DNA of 9,265 nucleotides from Clostridium sp. CAG:411 (GTDB taxonomy: Bacteria; Bacillota; Clostridia; Lachnospirales; Lachnospiraceae). The position numbers were made by a program, and so were the translations under genes. Below, in pieces: positions 1-5,927 of the stretch. The number at the start of each line of letters is the position of its first letter. The stretch's first letter is position 1. The notes beneath the pieces are model-generated. The model had not been told where the DNA came from and made no database searches. It saw only the letters and a list, made by a program, of their open reading frames with translations. The DNA is taken from positions 1 through 9,265 of the forward strand of contig FR899728.1 in NCBI GenBank assembly GCA_000437275.1, in the 5' to 3' direction.

Positions 1-219
1 TTAGGCACCGCCTCCTACTCGATTGCTAATTGTTTCGTTTAATTTAACGATTAATTCATCTACATCAATACCATGTACGGCACATGCTTCTTCTAAACTT
101 TCAAATTGATGGGATGGGCAACCAAGGCAATGCATACCTGCATCTAATAATACAGGAACCACTCTTTGATCTACCTCTAAAATTTCACTGATTAGCATGT
201 CTTTTGAAATGTTTGCCAT
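1..219 (-). CDS. DUF1858 domain protein
   Basis: This 72-residue protein matches the DUF1858 family, small cysteine-containing domains often found alone or fused to hybrid-cluster or disulfide-redox proteins in anaerobes. The sequence shows the family hallmark of two close cysteines, C31 and C34 in HCLGCPSH, then C46 in LEEACAVHGID, and a helical C-terminus. The reading frame extends five codons further upstream, but I chose the ATG at 219 because GGAGG lies eight bases before it; the upstream ATG would overlap that ribosome binding site. The gene is complete and is transcribed away from the iron-sulfur scaffold gene. A role in redox or metal chemistry is likely from the family, but the exact function is unknown. 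Confidence 0.85.
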   Translation of the reverse strand: MANISKDMLISEILEVDQRVVPVLLDAGMHCLGCPSHQFESLEEACAVHGIDVDELIVKLNETISNRVGGGA

Positions 220-307
220 AATAAAATCCTCCATTCTTCTTGTATTCTAAAAATAAATTTTAATCCATTTTGTAATGTACCCGCTGTTTTAAAAAATATT
301 CGTAACC

Positions 308-336
308 ATTATATGATAAGAAAAAAGCTCCGTCAA
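308..336 (-). promoter_or_regulatory. sigma-A promoter for the DUF1858 gene
   Basis: On the minus strand TTGACG (331-336) and TATAAT (308-313) are separated by exactly 17 bases, a near-consensus housekeeping promoter. Transcription would start near 301, leaving a leader of about 80 nt before the ATG at 219. Confidence 0.65.
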
Positions 337-407
337 GCTTATCTTCCCAAACCAATAAGATCAAAAACTGGTTATCTGTCTAAAAAAAGTAGAAATTCTC
401 TTTTTCA

Positions 408-416
408 TGTTACAAT
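408..416 (+). promoter_or_regulatory. possible extended -10 promoter
   Basis: TGTTACAAT fits the extended -10 pattern TGn-TATAAT with one change, but no good -35 is visible. If active it would start a transcript near 423 that ends at the terminator at 500-539, a short RNA of about 115 nt with no obvious ORF. The rest of the 235-660 intergenic stretch shows nothing else I can support. Confidence 0.25.
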
Positions 417-499
417 AAAGTTGCTTTTAATATTGTTTTGCAGGGCAGGCAGAATGATTTAGAGGCAAAGATAGTTTGTGAATGAAAGAAAGAGAAAAG

Positions 500-539
500 T
501 ATGTGGTATGGTGAAGGATTGCTATACCACATATTTTTT
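500..539 (+). terminator. intrinsic terminator upstream of the Fe-S scaffold gene
   Basis: A perfect 10-bp stem, TATGTGGTAT (500-509) with ATACCACATA (524-533), and a 14-nt loop, is followed by TTTTTT. It points rightward, yet no rightward gene precedes it in the window. It must therefore end either a short RNA from the intergenic region or antisense transcription. Confidence 0.7.
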
Positions 540-554
540 GCTTTGATAAATGTT

Positions 555-582
555 TTGAAAAAAATTCACCAAAAACTATAGA
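555..582 (+). promoter_or_regulatory. candidate promoter for the scaffold/GGGtGRT operon
   Basis: TTGAAA (555-560) and TATAGA (577-582) are 16 bases apart, immediately after the terminator and about 95 bp before the ATG at 681. It is the best match in this gap but not a strong one. Confidence 0.4.
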
Positions 583-680
583 CTAATTTGTCATTTTGTG
601 CGAAAATGTAGTAAATGCGTTGTACGAACTCAGCATATGTATAGCGCAATAAAAAATGTAAGATTGAAAGGAGTCTCAAC

Positions 681-1376
681 ATGATTTATACGAATGAAGT
701 AGAACAGATGTGCCCAATTGCAGCAACTGGCGGACAGCATGGAGCTGCACCAATCCCAGAAGAAGGAAAATGGGTGAAAGCAAAAGAAATCAAGGATATT
801 TCCGGATTTACTCATGGTATTGGTTGGTGTGCACCTCAGCAGGGTACATGTAAATTAACCCTTAATGTAAAGGAAGGTGTGATTCAGGAAGCATTAGTTG
901 AAACAATTGGATGTTCAGGAATGACACATTCAGCAGCTATGGCATCCGAAATTCTTCCAGGAAGAACTATTTTAGAAGCATTAAACACTGACTTAGTTTG
1001 TGATGCTATCAATACAGCAATGAGAGAATTATTCTTACAGATCGTTTACGGTAGAACACAGTCTGCGTTCTCTGAAGGTGGTCTTACAATCGGTGCTGGT
1101 CTTGAAGATTTAGGTAAGGGACTTAGATCTCAGGTTGGTACAATGTACGGAACATTAAAGAAAGGTCCTCGTTATTTGGAAATGACAGACGGATACGTTA
1201 CAGGTCTTGCATTAAACGAAGATGATGAAATCATCGGATACAAGTTTGTAAACTTTGGTAAGATGATGGACTTCATCAAAGCTGGTGATGATGCTAACAC
1301 AGCATTTGAAAAGGCACAGGGCCAGTATGGTCGTGTGGATGACGCTGTTAAGATCGTTGACCCAAGAAAAGAGTAA
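681..1376 (+). CDS. iron-sulfur cluster assembly scaffold-like protein
   Basis: This 231-residue protein resembles the NifU/IscU-like scaffold-type proteins annotated in Lachnospiraceae next to GGGtGRT genes. Visible cysteines are C11 (MCPIAA), C50 and C57 (WCAPQQGTC), C78 (TIGCSGM) and C107; the GCSG context is typical of IscU-like cluster ligands. It likely assembles or carries Fe-S clusters in the cytoplasm, but which cysteines bind metal is inference. The ATG is preceded by GAAAGGAG at good spacing. It lies 57 bp upstream of the GGGtGRT gene in the same direction with no terminator between, so the two probably form one operon. The family assignment is from recognition of the sequence and gene pairing, not from a search. 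Confidence 0.8.
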   Translation: MIYTNEVEQMCPIAATGGQHGAAPIPEEGKWVKAKEIKDISGFTHGIGWCAPQQGTCKLTLNVKEGVIQEALVETIGCSGMTHSAAMASEILPGRTILEALNTDLVCDAINTAMRELFLQIVYGRTQSAFSEGGLTIGAGLEDLGKGLRSQVGTMYGTLKKGPRYLEMTDGYVTGLALNEDDEIIGYKFVNFGKMMDFIKAGDDANTAFEKAQGQYGRVDDAVKIVDPRKE

Positions 1377-1433
1377 TCGCGCTTGGCATAAATTATGCAA
1401 ATAAGATAGGAAAAAATAAGGAGGATACATAGA

Positions 1434-2444
1434 ATGGCTTTATTTGAATCATACGAGAGAAGAATTGACAAAATCAATTCTGTTTTAAATAGCTATGGAA
1501 TTGCTTCCATTGAAGAAGCAGAAAAGATTACAAAGGACGCTGGATTAGACGTTTACAAGATGGTAAAGGGTATTCAGCCAATTTGTTTTGAAAACGCTTG
1601 TTGGGCTTACACAGTAGGTGCAGCAATTGCAATTAAAAAGGATTGTAGAAGAGCTGCAGATGCAGCAGCAGCATTAGGTGAAGGTTTACAGTCTTTCTGT
1701 ATCCCAGGTTCAGTAGCTGACCAGAGAAAGGTTGGTTTAGGACATGGTAACTTAGGAAAGATGTTATTAGAGGAAGAGACAGATTGTTTCGCATTCTTAG
1801 CAGGACATGAGTCTTTCGCAGCAGCAGAAGGTGCAATTGGTATTGCAGAAAAGGCTAATAAGGTTCGTAAGAAACCTTTAAGAGTTATCTTAAATGGTCT
1901 TGGAAAAGATGCTGCACAGATTATTTCAAGAATTAACGGATTTACATTTGTTGAGACAGAGATGGATTACAGCACAGGCGAAGTAAAAGAAATCTCTAGA
2001 AAAGCTTACTCAGATGGTCTTCGTTCTAAGGTAAACTGCTATGGTGCAAATGATGTAACAGAAGGTGTTGCTATCATGCACAAAGAAAAAGTAGATGTTT
2101 CTATTACAGGTAACTCTACAAACCCAACTCGTTTCCAGCATCCAGTAGCTGGTACATACAAGAAAGAATGTATCGAGCAGGGTAAGAAATACTTCTCAGT
2201 AGCATCTGGTGGTGGTACAGGTAGAACACTTCATCCAGATAACATGGCAGCAGGTCCAGCTTCTTATGGTATGACAGATACTATGGGACGTATGCATTCT
2301 GATGCACAGTTCGCAGGTTCTTCTTCTGTTCCAGCCCATGTAGAAATGATGGGATTAATCGGAATGGGAAATAACCCAATGGTTGGAGCTACAGTTGCCG
2401 TTGCCGTTTCGATCGAGGAAGCAGCTAAGGCAGGTAAGTTCTAA
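1434..2444 (+). CDS. GGGtGRT-motif protein
   Basis: This 336-residue protein carries the motif that names its family, GGGTGRT at residues 259-265 (SVASGGGTGRTLHPD), followed by a conserved glycine/methionine-rich C-terminal part (MTDTMGRMHSDAQFAGSS). Family members occur in anaerobic Firmicutes beside the iron-sulfur scaffold-like gene, as here, and their biochemical function is not known to me. Several cysteines (C51, C56, C71, C89, C118, C202, C246) could relate to the Fe-S context, which is inference. There is no signal peptide or membrane segment, so it is probably cytoplasmic. AAGGAGG lies about nine bases before the ATG. It is the last chromosomal gene before the integrated element, and its 3' end appears intact. 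Confidence 0.85.
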   Translation: MALFESYERRIDKINSVLNSYGIASIEEAEKITKDAGLDVYKMVKGIQPICFENACWAYTVGAAIAIKKDCRRAADAAAALGEGLQSFCIPGSVADQRKVGLGHGNLGKMLLEEETDCFAFLAGHESFAAAEGAIGIAEKANKVRKKPLRVILNGLGKDAAQIISRINGFTFVETEMDYSTGEVKEISRKAYSDGLRSKVNCYGANDVTEGVAIMHKEKVDVSITGNSTNPTRFQHPVAGTYKKECIEQGKKYFSVASGGGTGRTLHPDNMAAGPASYGMTDTMGRMHSDAQFAGSSSVPAHVEMMGLIGMGNNPMVGATVAVAVSIEEAAKAGKF

Positions 2445-2488
2445 GAAATGGCTTAAAATAAGCATTTAGAATAATATGAAATGATACA

Positions 2489-2573
2489 AAAGTAGGTCGG
2501 TATGATACAAGTATGATACAGGTATGATACACACGTATGATACAAGTATGATACATACCGATCTACTTTATTT
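2489..2573 (+). terminator. inverted repeat at the junction, possible terminator
   Basis: AAAGTAGGTCGGTAT (2489-2503) pairs with ATACCGATCTACTTT (2555-2569) over 15 bp. The single imperfect position is a G-T pair on the plus strand, hence tolerated as G-U in a rightward RNA. TTTATTTT follows. The 51-nt loop is long for a terminator and contains the TATGATAC repeats. It may end the GGGtGRT operon or be part of the attachment region; its right arm overlaps the integrase stop codon. Confidence 0.45.
2501..2554. repeat. five direct repeats TATGATAC, candidate att arm sites
   Basis: TATGATAC occurs at 2501, 2512, 2523, 2536 and 2547, with a related ATGATACA at 2481. Steps are 11, 11, 13 and 11 bp, close to one helical turn. 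Arrays like this next to an integrase gene are typical of arm-type binding sites for the recombinase N-terminal domain. The core crossover site cannot be fixed without the other end of the element. Confidence 0.6.
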
Positions 2574-3681
2574 TAGAAATTTCATCATGCAGAAAGTGTT
2601 TATCTCTATGTGTGTAAACTGCTTCGGTTATGTCAGATACTTCATGACCACAAATCATTTTGATAGCATACTCGTTCATGCCGTAGTTTTTGGCAAGCGT
2701 AATGAATGTATGTCTTGTGCAATGAGGAGAATAACCATCCAATTCAACATACGACAATACTTTTTTAAAACGCCCTCTGTACTTATCGTAAGTAAGAGAC
2801 ACAGATTTTTTCTTTTCAAGTTCAAAAAATAAAGTAGGGCTGTCATGCGCAACAGCATCTTTGTAGCAAGATTTTACTATTTCAAATATTTTTGGATGTA
2901 TGGGGACGTATCGGTCCGTTCCTGCATCGGTTTTCATGCCACCAATTATATAACATTCGTCTAAATTAACATTTTCAGTTTTCAATAAACATAATTCTTG
3001 TGGGCGAAATCCGGTGTAAATTCCAACAAGAATCATCTTTGTAAATCCATAATCAAGATTTTTCCATAACAATTGAATATGCTCTTGACTAAAAGGAATT
3101 TTATCCTTTCTTTCTTTTTTGATTTTGTTTTGTATATTTTTTAAATTGAATTGCCGCGCAAGATTGATTGGAACTAATTGTGTTTCTACCGCAAAATCAT
3201 ACATAAGATTATACATTGATTTCATGCGTGATTTCGTACACGTTCCTACATCTGCATTATTAATCGTATCACGCATATTTGTAATTGTAATAGCTGCAAA
3301 GGACATATTATGCAATGGTGAACTATGCTTGTAAGCGGCTGTAATTGTTCTTGCGCTGGAATTGCTTTTCAGTTCTGCAAAATATCGTTGCGACCATTCG
3401 TTATAAACCTGCGAAAAAGTTTTACATTGCAAAAGAAGATCATAGGGATTAGAATTATATGTTTCTAATGCAAGTATTGCTTCTTCCTTTGTAGAATAGG
3501 TTCCGAGCGTTTTTGTTTTTTGGCATCCTCGTTCTTTTTCTCTATCATAGTAAAGATTGAGAGTAACAAGCACTTGCCAGGGCTTTCTTCTGTTTCCGGA
3601 TAATTTACGAACGCATCCGGTTCCGTTGGCACGTTTCATTTCGTTTTGTTTTGTTGTGACTGGCTTTCTACCTCGTGCCAT
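2563..3681 (-). CDS. int: tyrosine recombinase / phage integrase
   Basis: This 372-residue site-specific recombinase would integrate and excise the element. The N-terminal 75 residues (NGTGCVRKLSGNRRKPWQV, then LGTYSTKEEA) look like the AP2-type arm-binding domain. A SAM-like core-binding domain spans roughly 85-180. The catalytic domain shows R226 (GFRPQEL), K250 (GGMKTD), H320 and R323 (HCTRH), H346 (CGHE) and Y356 (AVYTHRD), so the full active-site set is present. Length is normal for the family. The ATG is preceded by GGAAGG about nine bases away. It lies at the extreme left of the element and points outward to the chromosome, the usual position next to an attachment site. Upstream RNA hairpins suggest regulation by attenuation. 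Confidence 0.95.
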   Translation of the reverse strand: MARGRKPVTTKQNEMKRANGTGCVRKLSGNRRKPWQVLVTLNLYYDREKERGCQKTKTLGTYSTKEEAILALETYNSNPYDLLLQCKTFSQVYNEWSQRYFAELKSNSSARTITAAYKHSSPLHNMSFAAITITNMRDTINNADVGTCTKSRMKSMYNLMYDFAVETQLVPINLARQFNLKNIQNKIKKERKDKIPFSQEHIQLLWKNLDYGFTKMILVGIYTGFRPQELCLLKTENVNLDECYIIGGMKTDAGTDRYVPIHPKIFEIVKSCYKDAVAHDSPTLFFELEKKKSVSLTYDKYRGRFKKVLSYVELDGYSPHCTRHTFITLAKNYGMNEYAIKMICGHEVSDITEAVYTHRDKHFLHDEISKIK

Positions 3682-3711
3682 AGCATCACTTCCTTCCTTA
3701 ATTTTGAGCGC

Positions 3712-3745
3712 AAAAAAGACACCTACATTATTGTTAAGAGGTGCC
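3712..3745 (-). terminator. intrinsic terminator upstream of int
   Basis: Read leftward, GGCACCT (3745-3739) pairs with AGGTGTC (3724-3718), including one G-U, and a run of six T follows (3717-3712). It sits between the possible leftward promoters and the integrase start at 3681, with only 30 bp left for another promoter, and none is visible there. Integrase transcription therefore seems to depend on read-through. Confidence 0.65.
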
Positions 3746-3759
3746 TAATATGATATAAT
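3731..3759 (+). promoter_or_regulatory. divergent sigma-A promoter for a short RNA
   Basis: TTGTTA (3731-3736) and TATAAT (3754-3759) are 17 bases apart on the plus strand. Predicted start is near 3766. The only thing downstream before a strong terminator is about 80 nt of non-coding sequence. Confidence 0.6.
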
Positions 3760-3791
3760 AACTTTGCTAGGGGCTATTATATCATAGGCAC
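3741..3791 (-). promoter_or_regulatory. antiterminator-like hairpin in the int leader
   Basis: Left arm 3741-3760 and right arm 3775-3791 form a 17-bp stem with a 3-nt bulge (GTGCCTA + TGATATAATA against TATTATATCA + TAGGCAC). The left arm shares its GGCAC bases with the terminator at 3712-3745, so the two hairpins exclude each other. In a leftward RNA starting beyond 3791 this stem forms first. A leftward TATAAT at 3776-3781, with a poor -35, would start inside it and leave the terminator free. Confidence 0.5.
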
Positions 3792-3844
3792 GTCTTGTGA
3801 AATAGCTTTGGGACCATCTTTAGTTAATAAAGATGGTCTTTTTT
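3766..3844 (+). ncRNA. candidate antisense small RNA over the int leader
   Basis: A consensus-like promoter just upstream and a perfect terminator define a transcript of about 79 nt with no ORF. It can fold into two stem-loops: 3770-3778 with 3801-3809 (six Watson-Crick pairs and three G-U), whose 22-nt loop exposes TAGGCAC, and the terminator hairpin. It is complementary to the leftward RNA that leads into the integrase, including one arm of the antiterminator-like stem. This layout recalls the counter-transcribed RNAs that drive transcription attenuation in Gram-positive plasmids such as pT181 and pIP501. Function here is inferred. Confidence 0.5.
3812..3844 (+). terminator. strong intrinsic terminator
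   Basis: A perfect 10-bp stem, GACCATCTTT (3812-3821) with AAAGATGGTC (3829-3838), a 7-nt loop, and TTTTTT (3839-3844). The U tract exists only in the rightward direction. Confidence 0.85.
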
Positions 3845-3944
3845 AAATTAAATTTTTGATAAATTCATAAATTGAACGAAGTTGATCATCGTATATTTCA
3901 GGATCAATACTTTCAATAATATGTATAATTGTATCTTTGATAAT
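3843..3944 (-). CDS. 33-residue small protein with apparent ATT start
   Basis: This short ORF (IKDTIIHIIESIDPE, then IYDDQLRSIYEFIKNLI) resembles the small acidic, helical proteins of about 35 residues often seen in mobile elements of Clostridia. No ATG, GTG or TTG exists in frame near the 5' end. A strong GGAGG (3952-3956) lies seven bases before an ATT at 3944, and three bases further up is another ATT, so initiation at ATT is the simplest reading; loss of an ATG by mutation is the alternative. It has no membrane segment. It lies 161 bp upstream of the integrase in the same direction and could be the first gene of that transcript. A LexA-like box lies just upstream. Function is unknown. Confidence 0.45.
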   Translation of the reverse strand: MIKDTIIHIIESIDPEIYDDQLRSIYEFIKNLI

Positions 3945-3971
3945 AATAACACCTCCATTTTAATTCTGTAC

Positions 3972-3985
3972 AGAACGTTTGTTTG
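3972..3985. promoter_or_regulatory. LexA/SOS-like box next to a palindrome
   Basis: AGAACGTTTGTTTG matches the Gram-positive LexA consensus CGAACRNRYGTTYG at 12 of 14 positions. It overlaps a perfect 12-bp palindrome, TTCTGTACAGAA (3964-3975). Both lie just downstream of a leftward -10 element and upstream of the 33-codon ORF, a plausible operator position. Confidence 0.4.
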
Positions 3986-3995
3986 CTATAAACTG

Positions 3996-4024
3996 ATTAT
4001 AATACAAACAAATAAAATTGAATA
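3996..4024 (-). promoter_or_regulatory. candidate leftward promoter of the int leader transcript
   Basis: A perfect minus-strand TATAAT (3996-4001) has only a weak -35 at 17 bases (TATTCA, 4019-4024). Start would be near 3989, next to the LexA-like box. Positions 4025-4133 are AT-rich and show no gene or other element I can support. Confidence 0.4.
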
Positions 4025-4133
4025 GATGTAAATATATACAAAAATATAAATAAAATTTTAGTCGAAAAAAAGTTGCGTAGCTAACGAGTATTCGAGTATC
4101 ATGGAAAGGGGTGCGCGCATTTTTATTTGAAGA

Positions 4134-4180
4134 GTTGCACTGGTGCAACAAAAAAAGTAGGTTAAAAACACCTACTTTTT
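4134..4180 (-). terminator. abiF terminator with a second hairpin
   Basis: AAAAAGTAGGT (4152-4162) and ACCTACTTTTT (4170-4180) form an 11-bp stem with T runs on both strands, 25 bp beyond the abiF stop codon. Immediately after it in the leftward direction is a tight near-palindrome, GTTGCAC (4134-4140) with GTGCAAC (4143-4149). The terminator closes the abiF unit on its left. Confidence 0.8.
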
Positions 4181-4205
4181 GTATAATAGTGGAATTAGTT
4201 AGAAA

Positions 4206-5129
4206 CTAAAGCAATAGTTGATCTTTCCAATCGTTTGGGAAACCCATTGATGAGAGAACATCGGTTTCGGATAATACAGACATTCGACCTTTGAGGTTTT
4301 TTAAAGCAATATCAATTTCCTTAACAAATTTTCTAAATTCTGATTTTGACAGGGTGTATTTTAGTGCAATTGCACAAGCGAATAAATCACGTTTTCCATA
4401 AATAAATTCCGAATTTTCCGTTTCGTTTACCCTTCTATGAATTTCAAAGTCACATAAAGGATCTTTACTTCTGTAACAATATAAACGGTTCCCGTGAGCA
4501 CAAAAGTTTCTTATTTTTGATATGTAAAATAAAATGTTTTCTAATTCATTGTCAGATAGGTGAAATGTTTTTGAAATTTCTTGCCTTTCTGGTTGGAGCA
4601 TTAAGCTATAAAATTTACTTATAGTCCCCATCGTAAGAATATTGTTCAAAACCCATAATGGAATATAACCATGTCTAGATAAATAATGTGATATATTTGG
4701 ATCCGAAGCATGAGAAGCAATTTGTCGCTGAATTTCAGAAAATAAACTAGTAATATGTTTCGATGCATTTCTTTTACAAGTGTTAAAATTAGAGTAAATA
4801 AGATAATTAGCCTCTTTATGTGCACGCGAAAAGTAGTAAGACATTAGACTCTTGATGTTAGTTTCTAGATGCAAAATGTTTTTTAGAAATATTTCACGTA
4901 GTTTTATATCAAATTTGTAAAGAGCAGAAATCTCCTCCATAGTAGTACCAGTTTTATAGTAATTAGGAGCATTTAAGAAAAGTATACTATATCCGTTGAT
5001 TAGATTGTAATATCCTTCGTGTTGCAGTAATTTTTTTGCATTACTTTTTTGTTGTGGATTCGATATTTCAATTCCCCTAGATATAAGTAATTGAATTTGT
5101 TCATCATATGTTTTGAAAGGTTTTTCCAT
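4206..5129 (-). CDS. abiF: Abi_2 family abortive infection protein (AbiD/AbiF-like, HEPN)
   Basis: This 307-residue protein is a clear Abi_2 member. The N-terminus KPFKTYDEQIQLLISRGI and HEGYYNLINGY at residues 38-47 are family signatures. RNFCAH at 207-212 is the HEPN Rx4H ribonuclease motif, intact, in the family context SKIRNFCAHGNRLY. Family knowledge: Abi_2/AbiF genes confer abortive infection, are associated with a conserved structured RNA, and AbiF has been described as an RNA-controlled toxin related to the ancestor of Cas13. The upstream GC-rich hairpin RNA fits this. No AGGAGG precedes the ATG; the nearest purine run, GGGGG, sits in a hairpin loop. Terminators flank the unit on both sides, so it behaves as an independent defence cassette in the lysogeny region, probably expressed from the prophage to exclude other phages. 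Confidence 0.9.
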   Translation of the reverse strand: MEKPFKTYDEQIQLLISRGIEISNPQQKSNAKKLLQHEGYYNLINGYSILFLNAPNYYKTGTTMEEISALYKFDIKLREIFLKNILHLETNIKSLMSYYFSRAHKEANYLIYSNFNTCKRNASKHITSLFSEIQRQIASHASDPNISHYLSRHGYIPLWVLNNILTMGTISKFYSLMLQPERQEISKTFHLSDNELENILFYISKIRNFCAHGNRLYCYRSKDPLCDFEIHRRVNETENSEFIYGKRDLFACAIALKYTLSKSEFRKFVKEIDIALKNLKGRMSVLSETDVLSSMGFPNDWKDQLLL

Positions 5130-5130
5130 A

Positions 5131-5188
5131 GATAATTCCCCCGTAGAATTAAAAGACCCCGGGCCCGAAGGTCACCGGAGTACGTTCC
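5131..5188 (-). ncRNA. candidate AbiF-associated structured RNA
   Basis: Directly upstream of abiF lies a GC-rich patch in otherwise very AT-rich DNA. As leftward RNA, ACTCCGG (5181-5175) pairs with CCGGGGT (5162-5156) over 7 bp with one G-U; inside is a CC-TTCG-GG hairpin with the stable UUCG tetraloop. CTTTT follows, so the fold also resembles a terminator. A second hairpin, TAATTC (5151-5146) with GAATTA (5138-5133), has loop TACGGGG, and its G run could pair with the CCC of the first fold as a pseudoknot. Conserved RNAs upstream of Abi_2 genes are known as the abiF motif and act as RNA antitoxins; this copy matches in position and GC-rich fold. The class assignment was not confirmed by a covariance search. 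Confidence 0.6.
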
Positions 5189-5193
5189 AATAT

Positions 5194-5199
5194 ATTATA
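5194..5199 (-). promoter_or_regulatory. -10 element of the AbiF RNA
   Basis: Minus-strand TATAAT in TTTGCATATAAT, placed to start RNA at about 5188, exactly where the GC-rich fold begins. The -35 is weak (TTGTAC at 19 bases). The same 12-mer recurs at 5333-5344. Confidence 0.5.
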
Positions 5200-5253
5200 T
5201 GCAAATAAATGAAAAAGAGTACAACAAAAGCACTCATTATTGTCTATAACAAT

Positions 5254-5282
5254 ATAATATAGCATATCAATGAAAAAGTCAA
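5254..5282 (-). promoter_or_regulatory. upstream sigma-A promoter of the abiF unit
   Basis: TTGACT (5277-5282) and TATTAT (5254-5259) are 17 bases apart on the minus strand. Transcription would begin near 5247 and include the structured RNA plus abiF. Confidence 0.6.
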
Positions 5283-5341
5283 CTGTTTCTAAAAAATATG
5301 TATTTATATAGAACTGTATGGGGTCATATTCGATTATATGC

Positions 5342-5368
5342 AAAAGGCTACACGAGGTAGCCTTTTTT
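5342..5368. terminator. bidirectional terminator between hicB region and abiF unit
   Basis: AAAAGGCTAC (5342-5351) and GTAGCCTTTT (5357-5366) form a perfect 10-bp stem with a 5-nt loop and T runs on both strands. It insulates the abiF unit from the hicB transcript. Confidence 0.85.
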
Positions 5369-5372
5369 GAAA

Positions 5373-5472
5373 TTATAGATTACGAGACACATTCAGCGTT
5401 TTCATAAGTGCTTCTTGCAGCACGCGAAAAAGTTGATACTTCATGTTTATTACCGCTTAGATATTGCGAGGT
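5373..5472 (-). other. possible decayed duplicate of the hicB 3' end
   Basis: CTGCAAGAAGC, with flanking bases, occurs both inside hicB (around 5500-5514) and here (around 5406-5420), encoding LQEAL in each. A 23-codon frame at 5444-5373 (MKYQLFRVLQEALMK...) loosely parallels the hicB tail FSQTLQEALIQK. It may be the remnant of a second ribbon-helix-helix tail, or chance. Confidence 0.2.
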
Positions 5473-5904
5473 TTATTTAGTTGCATGTATTTTTTGAATA
5501 AGAGCTTCTTGCAGTGTTTGAGAAAAGTTTATATCAAGTGCAAGGGCTTCTTCGTTCAGCCAAGATGGAATGGTAAGTGTTTTTTTAACGGATTTTTCAA
5601 AGTGTTGTTTTGCGTATGCTTCAACATCGACGGATACCATATTCACAAATGATCCATCAACTGGAGTGCCTGGATCAAGTTCTTTGCCGATAGCTTCTAT
5701 ATCGATATCAGAAAGCTTGGATGGTGCAGAGATTACATCACCATCTTTTTTGCAAGAATAGAGATAACCAGCGAGACAATCCACAGCCATGGACATAGCT
5801 TCATCAAGTGTATCTCCTTGTGTAGCTAACCAGTTTAAATCTGGAAAAACAACGGAATAACCATTTTCTTCTTTAAAAAAACATGCTGGATAAATAGATA
5901 ACAT
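5473..5904 (-). CDS. hicB: orphan HicB-like antitoxin / RHH regulator
   Basis: This 143-residue protein has the HicB layout. Residues 1-50 form the partial RNase-H-like domain (YPACFFKEENGYSVVFPDL, then TQGDTLDEAMSMA), a linker follows, and residues 106-140 (KKTLTIPSWLNEEA, then NFSQTLQEALIQ) look like a ribbon-helix-helix DNA-binding domain. HicB proteins neutralise the HicA RNase and repress their own promoter. No hicA is visible: the 150 bp upstream and 130 bp downstream hold only promoter, operators and terminators. It is therefore an orphan antitoxin, perhaps a pure repressor or an anti-toxin against HicA from other elements (inference). GGAGG lies seven bases before the ATG. Tandem palindromes over its promoter suggest autoregulation. 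Confidence 0.85.
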   Translation of the reverse strand: MLSIYPACFFKEENGYSVVFPDLNWLATQGDTLDEAMSMAVDCLAGYLYSCKKDGDVISAPSKLSDIDIEAIGKELDPGTPVDGSFVNMVSVDVEAYAKQHFEKSVKKTLTIPSWLNEEALALDINFSQTLQEALIQKIHATK

Positions 5905-5927
5905 ATAAATGCCTCCTTACATTTTAT

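Noticed and set aside
2501..2554. CRISPR-like short repeats
   Set aside because: Units of 8 bp with 3-5 bp between them are far too short for repeat-spacer arrays, and no cas gene is present.
3960..4151. 63-codon leftward frame upstream of the int leader
   Set aside because: Composition is low-complexity and rich in Phe/Tyr/Cys, there is no ribosome binding site, and it crosses the promoter and LexA-like box.
5149..5343. 64-codon leftward frame before abiF
   Set aside because: It overlaps the promoters and the structured RNA, has no ribosome binding site and has no protein-like pattern.
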